Origin: DATCVR01 sp036566745
GTDB lineage: Bacteria; Actinomycetota; Actinomycetes; Jiangellales; Jiangellaceae
Direction: 5' to 3'
Assembly: GCA_036566745.1 (NCBI GenBank)
Contig: DATCVR010000001.1
Location: 1-5,904 of the forward strand
Length of the DNA: 5,904 nucleotides
Position 1 is the first letter of the stretch, and each line of letters starts with the position of its first letter. A program made the position numbers and the translations under genes. A model generated the notes under the pieces. It worked only from the letters and a program-made list of their open reading frames with translations. It was not told where the DNA came from and searched no databases. Below are positions 1 to 5,836 of the stretch, one piece after another.

Positions 1-1
1 C

Positions 2-427
2 GGGCTGCGGGTCGACGCCGAGCAGGCCGGGGTGGCCGACCGCGTCCACTTCGTCGACCCGGTCGGCTCCGACGACGTCGTCGCGTTCCTCAGCACTGCC
101 GACATCGGCGTCCACCCGATGCACGGCGGCATCCCCAACCATGAGATGGCGCTGCCGAACAAGCTGTTCGAGTACCTCCACGCCGGGCTTCCGCTGGTGG
201 TCACTGACCTCCAGGTCCTCGGCGCGTTCGTCCGCGAGCACGGCATCGGCCAGACGTTCCCGTCCGAGGACGCCGAGGGCCTCGCCGCCGCGGTCAGCAA
301 GGTCATCGACGACCTCTCGTCGTACCAGCAGGCCGTTTCCGACCCGGAGCTGCGGGCCACGTTCACCTGGGAGCGGCAGGCCGACGTGCTCCGCCAGGTC
401 TACGACGAGCTGCTCGGGCCGGCCTGA
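2..427 (+). CDS. GT4-type glycosyltransferase, C-terminal part (5' truncated by window edge)
   Basis: The frame is open from position 2, so the gene begins upstream; 141 residues and a TGA stop at 425-427 are visible. The fragment has the layout of the second Rossmann (nucleotide-sugar binding) half of GT-B, family 4 glycosyltransferases. It contains a VHFVDPV strand, a STADIGVHP segment, then the donor-binding stretch NHEMALPNKLFEYLHAGLPL followed by VVTD. The paired glutamates around ALPNKLFE correspond to the region that contacts the diphosphate-sugar donor in this family. A closing amphipathic helix (WERQADVLRQVYDELL) ends the protein as is usual. It should transfer a sugar from a nucleotide-sugar donor at the cytoplasmic face, probably in polysaccharide or glycolipid synthesis. 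Acceptor and sugar cannot be deduced. Its 3' end overlaps the convergent gene on the other strand by 28 bp, and no terminator is visible between them. Confidence 0.88.
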   Translation, partial: GLRVDAEQAGVADRVHFVDPVGSDDVVAFLSTADIGVHPMHGGIPNHEMALPNKLFEYLHAGLPLVVTDLQVLGAFVREHGIGQTFPSEDAEGLAAAVSKVIDDLSSYQQAVSDPELRATFTWERQADVLRQVYDELLGPA

Positions 428-2334
428 CCTCGGCTCCGGCGGCGCGATCGCGCGGCGTCTCGGACCGGCCTGAGCACGTGCTTGACCGGCTCGGGCAACG
501 CCCGGGCGATCCGTCGCACGAGGCGTGGCCGCGGCGGCACCACCTCGACGACCGGCCGGACCTGCGCGGCCCGGCTCTCCAGGCTCAGCTCGCGTAACAG
601 GGCCGCGCCGCAACCGAGCACGGTGAACACCTGCAGGACGCCGTCGTCCGACGCCGAGCCCGAGCCCGTCCGCGCGCGGGCGAGGCTGGCCCGCACCTGC
701 GCACGGTCGACCAGGTCGGTGAGGTCGTCGGCCGGCTCGGCCAGCAGCTGGTCGAGTACGTCGGCGCCGTCGCCGTCCCACACCCGGGGAATCTGCGCAG
801 GTCGCAGACCCGCGGCATTGCCGACCCACGGAATGCCGGACCACTCCGGCATCAGCCGCTCGGTGAGCCGCCGGTGGGTCAGCGCCGCCCGTTTGTCGGC
901 CAGGCACATGCCGAAGCCGGCCCGGATGAACTCCGGCGTGAGCAACGGCGTGACCTGGTACACGAGGTGGCTCGCGCTGCTCCAGCGACGCATCCGGGTG
1001 ACGAGGTAGGCCCAGTGCAGCACCTGCGACCCGCGGAGGCCGAGACGCTCGCCGCGCTCCCGCAGGTCGTGGGCGAGAACGTCGACGTGCCGGTCGAGGC
1101 GCGGAGTCGACCACGGCCGCCCGGGACGCTTGCCCACCGCCGTGCGCAGCGCCGTGACGACCTCGGACGGGCCGACATCGTCGTGGAGCCAGGCGCCCGG
1201 GATCCACTTGCCGGTGGCGATCTCGCCGGCCGCTCCGCCCACCGTGGGCGCCGGAAGGTCCGCCAGCCAGGTCTGGCCCACCGGAGGACGCAGGACGTAC
1301 GCGGCCGGGAACTCGCAGTCGTAGCGGCGCAGCAGCTGGTCAGCCCGCTCGCGCAGGGGGTGTGCGGCGATCGCGGCCGGGGTGAAGGGCGCGGTGACGG
1401 TGTGCGGGATGTCGATCCCGCGGGCAGCGCGAGCGAGCTCGAGCAGCATCGTCGCGGTCTCGGCCTCGGCAGTGGTGCTCTTGCGGGTAGAGAAGTGGGG
1501 GATGACACCGGCGTCGAGGAACGCCGCGGCCACGAGCCTGGAGTCCTTGCCACCCGACAGGCCGAACGGGATCGGCCCCGGCCACAGCATGCGCAGGCTC
1601 TCGCTGGACCGGCGGATGCCTTCGGCAGTGACGTCAAGGTCGGCGGCGGCCGGCGCGCCGGCCGCCTCGGCCACGAGGTCGTCGACCTGGGGATCCGCCC
1701 GCATCGTCACGGCCCAGCGGCCGTCGGCCTGGCGGCGTCCGCTGACGGTGACGCCCGCACTGATCTGCCGCACGCCGCGCACCGGAGTGGTCCGTCCACA
1801 GAATGCGTCGCCACCGACGAAATGCGCCCAGCCCTCTGGATCCGCGCACAGCTCGTCGCCGAAGGCATAAGGCAGGACCAGTGGGCGATTGGCGAACGCC
1901 ACGACACCCTGGGTGCGGTACACGTACAGGCGGGCCATTCCCATCCAGTCCTGATGAACGCGGAATTCGCCGCGACGTTCGTCCGCGGCGAGGAGCCCGA
2001 ACGGCGGCACCACGTGACGGATCTCCCGACGCTCGTCCCAGGAGGTGCGGGCCAGCCCGAGCAGGCCGTCCCGGAGCGCCGCGGGCGCGACGCCCACCGG
2101 CAGGCCGATTCCCACCGCGGTGAGCGACTCGTCGCGATCGGCCTGTGACCAGTTCCAACGCCCGGAGCCGGCGGTCGCGACGCGGATGCCCCACCCGGGT
2201 CCGCCCGCGCTGACCCGGTGCCAGCCCGGCCCGGACCGACCGATCAGATACCGTTCGAGACGAGCATCGACACCGAGCGCCGCATCGTCGATGAGCGGCC
2301 CTCGTTCGGTGAACCACGCCAATGTGACCAGCAC
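400..2334 (-). CDS. Asparagine-synthetase-like amide ligase without N-terminal nucleophilic cysteine
   Basis: A 644-residue protein from the GTG at 2334. The frame opens further upstream (TTG 2463, ATG 2436), but the codons between 2436 and 2335 use A or T at 12 of 34 third positions, unlike the strongly GC3 body, so that extension looks non-coding. No good ribosome site precedes any start, so the start is moderately sure. The signature is an ATP-pyrophosphatase PP-loop, FGLSGGKDSRL, with SGGKDS at about residues 260-265 (nt 1540-1557). It is followed by a GGAAGEIATGKW segment (about 366-376), comparable to the conserved Gly/Glu motif of asparagine synthetase, and by TPLLTPEFIRAGF (about 462-474), like the family's PFLD region. 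The N-terminal ~240 residues occupy the place of the class II glutaminase domain, but there is no Cys at position 2. Glutamine hydrolysis there is therefore unlikely. By family analogy it would adenylate a carboxylate and form an amide; substrate and amine donor are unknown. The C-terminal ~45 residues are very Arg-rich. It is divergent from the amidase gene and convergent with the glycosyltransferase gene. Confidence 0.85.
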   Translation of the reverse strand: MLVTLAWFTERGPLIDDAALGVDARLERYLIGRSGPGWHRVSAGGPGWGIRVATAGSGRWNWSQADRDESLTAVGIGLPVGVAPAALRDGLLGLARTSWDERREIRHVVPPFGLLAADERRGEFRVHQDWMGMARLYVYRTQGVVAFANRPLVLPYAFGDELCADPEGWAHFVGGDAFCGRTTPVRGVRQISAGVTVSGRRQADGRWAVTMRADPQVDDLVAEAAGAPAAADLDVTAEGIRRSSESLRMLWPGPIPFGLSGGKDSRLVAAAFLDAGVIPHFSTRKSTTAEAETATMLLELARAARGIDIPHTVTAPFTPAAIAAHPLRERADQLLRRYDCEFPAAYVLRPPVGQTWLADLPAPTVGGAAGEIATGKWIPGAWLHDDVGPSEVVTALRTAVGKRPGRPWSTPRLDRHVDVLAHDLRERGERLGLRGSQVLHWAYLVTRMRRWSSASHLVYQVTPLLTPEFIRAGFGMCLADKRAALTHRRLTERLMPEWSGIPWVGNAAGLRPAQIPRVWDGDGADVLDQLLAEPADDLTDLVDRAQVRASLARARTGSGSASDDGVLQVFTVLGCGAALLRELSLESRAAQVRPVVEVVPPRPRLVRRIARALPEPVKHVLRPVRDAARSRRRSRGQAGPSSSS

Positions 2335-2501
2335 GTTGACCGGAACGCTAGTTCGTGGCGACTTTGCCTCCAAGTCGCCACGCTTGGGACAGAACGGGCT
2401 TTCTCCGAAGTTTCCGATCGGGTTGCGTACACTCATGTGGCGCGTGAGACTGATGGTGCTCAAGAGTTTTATCGGGGAGATTCTCTACGGGGTTGATCGG
2501 C
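2335..2501. promoter_or_regulatory. Divergent intergenic control region between the ligase and amidase genes
   Basis: This 167-bp gap separates the 5' ends of two divergently transcribed genes, so it must hold promoters for both unless transcripts begin inside a gene. Its composition is visibly less GC-biased than the flanking genes. I could not pick -35/-10 pairs with confidence: TTGACC (2336-2341) and TTGCGT (2423-2428) occur on the plus strand, but neither has a good -10 at 17 bp. The strongest element is the perfect inverted repeat listed separately. Confidence 0.6.
2354..2382. repeat. Perfect 11-bp inverted repeat in divergent promoter region
   Basis: The left arm CGTGGCGACTT (2354-2364) and right arm AAGTCGCCACG (2372-2382) are exact reverse complements, separated by 7 nt (TGCCTCC). 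Placement between divergent genes fits an operator for a dimeric regulator. On the minus strand it could also fold as an mRNA hairpin ending 20 nt before the ligase GTG, with GGAGG (2371-2367) exposed in the loop. No T-run follows on either strand, so it does not look like an intrinsic terminator. The binding protein is unknown. Confidence 0.7.
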
Positions 2502-4664
2502 ATGGGGTCGCACGTCTTCGGTCGGACGCTGACCATCGCCATGAGTCTCGTCGTGCTGGTCGCCCCGTCCTCGTACGCGGCCACCGCGGACGGCGCCCAG
2601 ACATCGGCCGGCCAGTCGAAGGCCCTCGGCACGCCCGAGCGCGGGGCCCCCGACCCAGCCGAACCGACCGTGACGGCCGCGCCCTCCGTGTCTGCCACGC
2701 CGCCAGCCTCCGCCACACCGGATGGAATCGTCGGCACGGCGACCCCACCCGACACCACGCTGCCGGACGAGACGGCACCGCCCCCGGAGCCGTCCGCCAC
2801 GAGCGATCCCACTGGTCCGACCGAGGTCGAGGTCGCGGAGTCCTCCGGTGGCTGGCAGACGGTCGCGCTGAGCGCCCGCCCGGGTGGCTTCGGCAGCCTG
2901 CCGGCCATGCCGTCGATGCCGGGTTCGCCCAGCGGCGCGCTTCGGGCCACCCAGCCGATCGTGTTCACCGACGAGATCGAGGTGGACCCGTTCGAGCTGG
3001 CCGGAGTCACCTGGCTGGGCGAGGGCGAGCTCCGGGCGTGGGTGCGCACCCGCAGCGACGGCACGTGGTCGCAGTGGTACGAGCTGCCCTCGGCCGACGA
3101 CCACGCACCCGACCCCGGCACTGCCGAGGCGGCCCGCGAGCGGCGGGGGACCGATCCGCTGGTGGTGGCACCCTCGGACGCGATCCAGGTGCGCGCAGAC
3201 GCCGCGGACCCGCAGGCCCTCAGCGACGTGCGGCTCGACCTGGTCGAACCCGGCGCCGACCCACCGCCGAGCGTCATGAACTCCGAGGTGAGCCTCGACG
3301 CGGAGCCCGACGCCGACGCCGACCCGGCCTCGCCGGGATCGGCCGTGCGCCCCACCATCATGAGCCGGGCGGCGTGGGGGGCCGACGAGTCGCTGCGCGT
3401 CGAGCCCCCGAAGTACGTACAGGTACACGGTGCGTTCGTGCACCACACGGTGAACGCCAACTCGTACACCGCCGCCGAGGTGCCGGGCATCATCCGGGGC
3501 ATCTACGTCTACCACGTGCGGTCCCGGGGCTGGAACGACATCGGCTACAACTTCCTCGTCGACCGGTTCGGGCGAGTCTGGGAGGGCCGCTACGGCGGGA
3601 TCAGCCGGGCTGTCCAGGGCGCCCACACGTCCGGGTACAACGACGACGCGTTCGCGATGTCGGCCATCGGCACTTACCAGGACGCCCAGCCGTCGAGCGC
3701 GATGATCAGTGCCTACCAGCGGCTGTTCGCGTGGAAGTTCGCCATTCACGGCGTCGACCCGCGCTACCCGGTCGACTACGACGGCGAGAGCTGGCCCGCC
3801 ATCGCGGGTCACCGTGACGCGGCCAGCACGGCCTGCCCCGGCGCCGAGCTGTACGCCCGGCTCAGCACGATCCGGCGCGGCACGATCGTCGCCCTGGGAC
3901 TCTCGCCGAGCCGCGATCTCGACAAGGACGGCATCCCCGACCTGGCCGGCACCAAGCCCGACGGAACCCTCTGGCTCATGAGCGGGCTGGCCTCTGGTGG
4001 ATACGCCCCGCCACGCGCGCTGGGCGCCGGCTGGAACGCGATGACGCCGGTGATGATCCCGGGCGACTGGGACGGCGGGCGCCACGACGACCTCATCGCC
4101 AAGCGGCGCACCGACGGAACCCTGTGGCTGTTCTCCGGCCAGGGACGGGTCCCGTTCGCGTCGTCGCGTCAGATCGGCGCCGGCTGGAACACGATGAACG
4201 CGATCATCGCGCCGGGGGACTGGAACGGCGACGGCAACCCCGACCTGATGGCCAGGCAGGCCTCCGACGGGTCGCTGTGGCTGTACCGCGGCACCGGCAC
4301 CGGCGGGTTCGGCGTCCGCAGCAAGATCGGCAGCGGTTGGGCCGCGATGGACGCCGTGGTCGGAGCCGGGGACTGGAACGGCGACCGGCTCATCGACCTG
4401 ATCGCCCGGCGGTCGTCCGACGGAACCCTGTGGCTGTATCCCGGCGCAGGCGGCAACGCCTTCGGCACGGCCCAGCGCATCGGCACCGGCTGGCGTGGCT
4501 ACCTCATCGTGGGCGCCGGCGACGTCAACCGCGACGGCCGCCCGGACCTCGTGGCCCGCACCCCGGCCGGCCAGCTGATGCTGTATCCCGGCAACGGCGC
4601 CGGCGGCATCGGTGCGCCGTCGACGCTGTCCACCGGCTGGAGCGGATTCAACCGGTTGTTCTGA
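2502..4664 (+). CDS. Secreted N-acetylmuramoyl-L-alanine amidase (PGRP/Amidase_2) with FG-GAP repeats
   Basis: A 720-residue exported protein predicted to cleave the bond between N-acetylmuramic acid and L-alanine in peptidoglycan. ATG 2502 is chosen because a G-run (2489-2492) sits 9 nt upstream; TTG 2493, three codons earlier and behind GGGGAGA (2474-2480), is possible. Residues ~1-27 form a Sec signal peptide: one Arg, a hydrophobic core (TIAMSLVVLVA), and SSYA|ATA as likely cleavage site. Then come a Pro/Ala/Thr-rich linker (~30-110), a conserved-looking domain of unknown role (~115-255, including LRAWVRTRSDGTWSQWYELP), an acidic linker (EPDADADPASPG), and the PGRP fold (~284-466). Zinc-site residues look complete: the FVHHT pair (~314-315), Tyr in IGYNFLVDRFGRVWEGR (~348), His in GHRD (~437) and Cys in ACPG (~445). 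Five FG-GAP/VCBS-type repeats close the protein, ending FNRLF with no sorting signal or transmembrane helix. Likely role: cell-wall turnover or division outside the membrane. The divergent amide ligase shares its upstream region. Confidence 0.9.
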   Translation: MGSHVFGRTLTIAMSLVVLVAPSSYAATADGAQTSAGQSKALGTPERGAPDPAEPTVTAAPSVSATPPASATPDGIVGTATPPDTTLPDETAPPPEPSATSDPTGPTEVEVAESSGGWQTVALSARPGGFGSLPAMPSMPGSPSGALRATQPIVFTDEIEVDPFELAGVTWLGEGELRAWVRTRSDGTWSQWYELPSADDHAPDPGTAEAARERRGTDPLVVAPSDAIQVRADAADPQALSDVRLDLVEPGADPPPSVMNSEVSLDAEPDADADPASPGSAVRPTIMSRAAWGADESLRVEPPKYVQVHGAFVHHTVNANSYTAAEVPGIIRGIYVYHVRSRGWNDIGYNFLVDRFGRVWEGRYGGISRAVQGAHTSGYNDDAFAMSAIGTYQDAQPSSAMISAYQRLFAWKFAIHGVDPRYPVDYDGESWPAIAGHRDAASTACPGAELYARLSTIRRGTIVALGLSPSRDLDKDGIPDLAGTKPDGTLWLMSGLASGGYAPPRALGAGWNAMTPVMIPGDWDGGRHDDLIAKRRTDGTLWLFSGQGRVPFASSRQIGAGWNTMNAIIAPGDWNGDGNPDLMARQASDGSLWLYRGTGTGGFGVRSKIGSGWAAMDAVVGAGDWNGDRLIDLIARRSSDGTLWLYPGAGGNAFGTAQRIGTGWRGYLIVGAGDVNRDGRPDLVARTPAGQLMLYPGNGAGGIGAPSTLSTGWSGFNRLF
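3915..4652 (+). repeat. Five tandem FG-GAP/VCBS-like repeats within the amidase gene
   Basis: Repeat units of about 50-51 codons begin at 3915, 4065, 4218, 4371 and 4521. Each has an Asp-rich loop (DLDKDGIPD, DWDGGRHDD, DWNGDGNPD, DWNGDRLID, DVNRDGRPD) followed by a GTLWLYPG-like strand pair and a GAGW turn. Units 1, 3 and 5 match the DxDxDGxxD-type calcium loop; units 2 and 4 lack part of it. DNA identity is high in places: the 20-mer CGACGGAACCCTGTGGCTGT occurs at 4112-4131 and 4418-4437, and a close variant occurs at 3959. Such repeats usually form beta-propeller blades for adhesion or glycan binding. Five units are fewer than the seven of a closed propeller. Confidence 0.82.
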
Positions 4665-4684
4665 GCCCCGGTCAGGACAGAGCC

Positions 4685-4699
4685 GGCCCGCGGCCTTTT
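4685..4699 (+). terminator. Weak intrinsic-terminator-like hairpin after the amidase gene
   Basis: GGCC (4685-4688) pairs with GGCC (4692-4695) around a 3-nt loop and is followed directly by TTTT (4696-4699), 21 nt past the amidase stop. The stem is only 4 bp, so this is suggestive rather than convincing; many high-GC actinobacterial terminators also lack long T-runs. Confidence 0.3.
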
Positions 4700-4758
4700 C
4701 CACGATGTGGACGTTCAGCTCTCGACCCGAGCCCGATCTCCGTCTACTCTGGCCGCTT

Positions 4759-4790
4759 GATCATCTCGGAGCAATCAGGACGAGATCATC
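4759..4790. repeat. GATCATC direct repeat / imperfect inverted repeat
   Basis: GATCATC occurs at 4759-4765 and again at 4784-4790, start to start 25 bp. Read as a dyad, GATCATCTCG (4759-4768) pairs with CGAGATCATC (4781-4790) at 9 of 10 positions around a 12-nt gap. It lies about 160-190 bp upstream of the methyltransferase start and may be a regulator site, but short words of this kind can arise by chance. Confidence 0.3.
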
Positions 4791-4863
4791 CATCGTTGTC
4801 ATCCTGCTTGACCGACAGCGACACGGCCATGATCACGATGCACGGATGGAGCCCAGGACAAGC

Positions 4864-4950
4864 GTGACGGATTCCTTCCACCCCGATGCTCATCAGCAGG
4901 TGGAGCGCGGCATGATGAGCATCCACGCCTCGATGACTGGAGTGAGATGA
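4864..4950 (+). CDS. Possible 28-codon leader ORF overlapping the methyltransferase start
   Basis: GTG at 4864 follows AGGA (4855-4858) by 5 nt and opens a 28-codon frame beginning VTDSFHPDAHQQ. Its TGA stop (4948-4950) overlaps the methyltransferase ATG (4947-4949) as ATGA, the classic translational-coupling arrangement. An internal alternative is ATG 4912, which has a better site (GGTGGAG at 4899-4905, 6 nt before) and would give the 12-residue peptide MMSIHASMTGVR. The right arm of the 11-bp inverted repeat covers that internal start. I recognise no family; it could be a regulatory leader peptide or an accident. Confidence 0.28.
   Translation: MTDSFHPDAHQQVERGMMSIHASMTGVR
4885..4923. repeat. 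Perfect 11-bp inverted repeat just upstream of the methyltransferase gene
   Basis: GATGCTCATCA (4885-4895) and TGATGAGCATC (4913-4923) are exact reverse complements around a 17-nt loop (4896-4912). It ends 23 nt before the methyltransferase ATG and 15 nt before its ribosome site. The loop contains GGTGGAG, and the right arm begins inside the ATG at 4912. It may be a regulator's operator or an mRNA hairpin that controls initiation. No T-run follows, so a terminator is unlikely. Confidence 0.65.
4939..4942 (+). promoter_or_regulatory. Ribosome binding site of the Methyltransf_19 gene
   Basis: GGAG at 4939-4942, 4 nt before the ATG at 4947. The spacing is short but workable, and it supports this start codon. 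The site lies inside the candidate leader ORF, so ribosomes ending there could reinitiate on it. Confidence 0.6.
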
Positions 4951-5789
4951 CGGAAGGTCCTGCGCCAATCGGCGCAAAAGCTCCTGTACATGACTACATC
5001 GACATGACCAAACCGAGTATTGCTCGTGTTTACGACGCCAGTCTCGGCGGCAAGGACAATTACGCCGTCGACCGCGAAGCGTTGAAGATGGTCCTGGAAG
5101 CGGCGCCGCACCAGGGCGATGTCTCCAAGCTGAACCGTAAGTGGCTGATTCGCGTCGTCCGTTTCCTGGCCGACGACGTCGGTATCGACCAGTTCCTCGA
5201 CTGTGGTGCCGGCTTGCCCACGGCGGAGAACACCCACGAGATCGCCCAGCGCCACCACCCCGAGAACACCGTGGTGTACGTCGACAACGACCCCGCGTGC
5301 AACGTCCACGGCCGTGCGCTGCTCGAACAGAACGACCACACCCACTTCGTGGCGGCCGACCTCACCGAGCCCGACACCCTGATGTCGTTGCCGGCGGTCA
5401 GCAAGCACCTCGACCTCGACAAGCCGCTCGCGCTGATCCTGTGCGGAATCCTCCATCACGTGGACGACTCCGCCGATCCCGTCGGCATCATGCGGTCGTA
5501 CATCGACCGGCTGCCGTCGGGTTCGTATGTCGCCATCACCCATTTCTGGGACCCTGCGGACGGATCCGACCAGCACGAGCTGGCCCGCGATCTCGAGGAG
5601 CGGTTCACGGCCCTCGGCCTCGGGTCGGGCTGGTACCGCACCCGCGAACAGATCGCGTCGTACTTCGGTGACCTCGAGATGGTGAAGCCGGGCTTGACCG
5701 AGCTGTATGACTGGTGGCCCGATGGCCCGATGTCGCGCCAGTACCCGGAAGAAGGCCTCATCCTCGGCGGCGTCGCCCGCAAACCGTAA
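4947..5789 (+). CDS. SAM-dependent methyltransferase, actinomycete Methyltransf_19 (DUF574) family
   Basis: A 280-residue cytoplasmic protein, close to the family's usual ~270 residues. The N-terminal signature PSIARVYDASLGGKDNYAVDRE (~23-44, read in two parts: PSIARVYD and GGKDNYAVDRE) is characteristic of this actinobacterial family. The Rossmann SAM fold follows: motif I FLDCGAGLPT (~83-92), the acidic end of strand 2 in VYVDNDP (~110-116), AADLTEP (~136-142), LILCGILHHVDD (~163-174, motif IV-like), and YVAITHFWDP (~194-203). The C-terminal part has WYRTREQIASYF and LYDWWPDGP, also typical. It should transfer a methyl group from S-adenosylmethionine; its substrate is unknown, and most family members are uncharacterised. 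It follows a 282-bp intergenic region with a perfect dyad and a possible coupled leader ORF. A second gene starts 47 bp downstream in the same direction, so the two are probably co-transcribed. Confidence 0.93.
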   Translation: MTEGPAPIGAKAPVHDYIDMTKPSIARVYDASLGGKDNYAVDREALKMVLEAAPHQGDVSKLNRKWLIRVVRFLADDVGIDQFLDCGAGLPTAENTHEIAQRHHPENTVVYVDNDPACNVHGRALLEQNDHTHFVAADLTEPDTLMSLPAVSKHLDLDKPLALILCGILHHVDDSADPVGIMRSYIDRLPSGSYVAITHFWDPADGSDQHELARDLEERFTALGLGSGWYRTREQIASYFGDLEMVKPGLTELYDWWPDGPMSRQYPEEGLILGGVARKP

Positions 5790-5822
5790 GTCCTGCCCAG
5801 CACGTACCGTCCATCGAAAACG

Positions 5823-5828
5823 AAAGGA
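5823..5828 (+). promoter_or_regulatory. Ribosome binding site of the downstream partial gene
   Basis: AAAGGA at 5823-5828, 8 nt before the ATG at 5837. This is the best Shine-Dalgarno spacing in the window. No terminator-like structure or clear promoter is seen in the 47-bp gap (5790-5836), which favours co-transcription with the methyltransferase gene. Confidence 0.65.
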
Positions 5829-5836
5829 ACTGTTGA

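Larger units (their letters stand above)
4665..4946. other. Gene-poor region between amidase and methyltransferase genes
   Basis: A 282-bp stretch with no convincing long gene and lower GC bias than its neighbours. It should contain the end of the amidase transcript and the promoter of the methyltransferase gene. It holds a weak terminator-like hairpin (4685-4699), GATCATC words at 4759 and 4784, a perfect 11-bp inverted repeat (4885-4923) and a possible leader ORF (4864-4950). TTGTCA (4796-4801) and TTGACC (4808-4813) resemble -35 boxes, but I see no matching -10 at the right distance. Confidence 0.55.

Noticed and set aside
442..453. 12-bp palindrome GCGCGATCGCGC near the 3' end of the ligase gene.
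   Set aside because: It lies in an Arg-rich coding stretch, where CG-rich codons easily make such palindromes, and there is no spacing or repeat pattern to suggest a site.
874..2148. A 424-codon open frame on the plus strand opposite the ligase gene.
   Set aside because: It has biased, motif-free composition typical of antisense frames in high-GC DNA, and the minus strand carries the PP-loop and family motifs.
2335..2463. N-terminal extension of the ligase to TTG 2463 or ATG 2436.
   Set aside because: Third positions in this stretch are much less GC-rich (12 of 34 A/T from 2436), it lies in the divergent promoter region and spans the inverted repeat, and no ribosome site precedes either codon.
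2476..2484. Short dyad GAGA-T-TCTC upstream of the amidase start.
   Set aside because: A 4-bp arm is too short to separate from chance.
400..2501. A lasso-peptide or beta-lactam biosynthetic locus, suggested by the cysteine-less asparagine-synthetase-like protein.
   Set aside because: No precursor peptide, leader peptidase or other pathway enzyme is visible next to it, and the visible neighbours are a glycosyltransferase and a cell-wall amidase.
2469..4703. A 744-codon open frame on the minus strand opposite the amidase gene.
   Set aside because: It is the antisense shadow of a GC-rich gene: composition is Arg/Ala/Gly/Val/His-rich with no recognisable motif, whereas the plus strand has a signal peptide, a zinc site and repeats.
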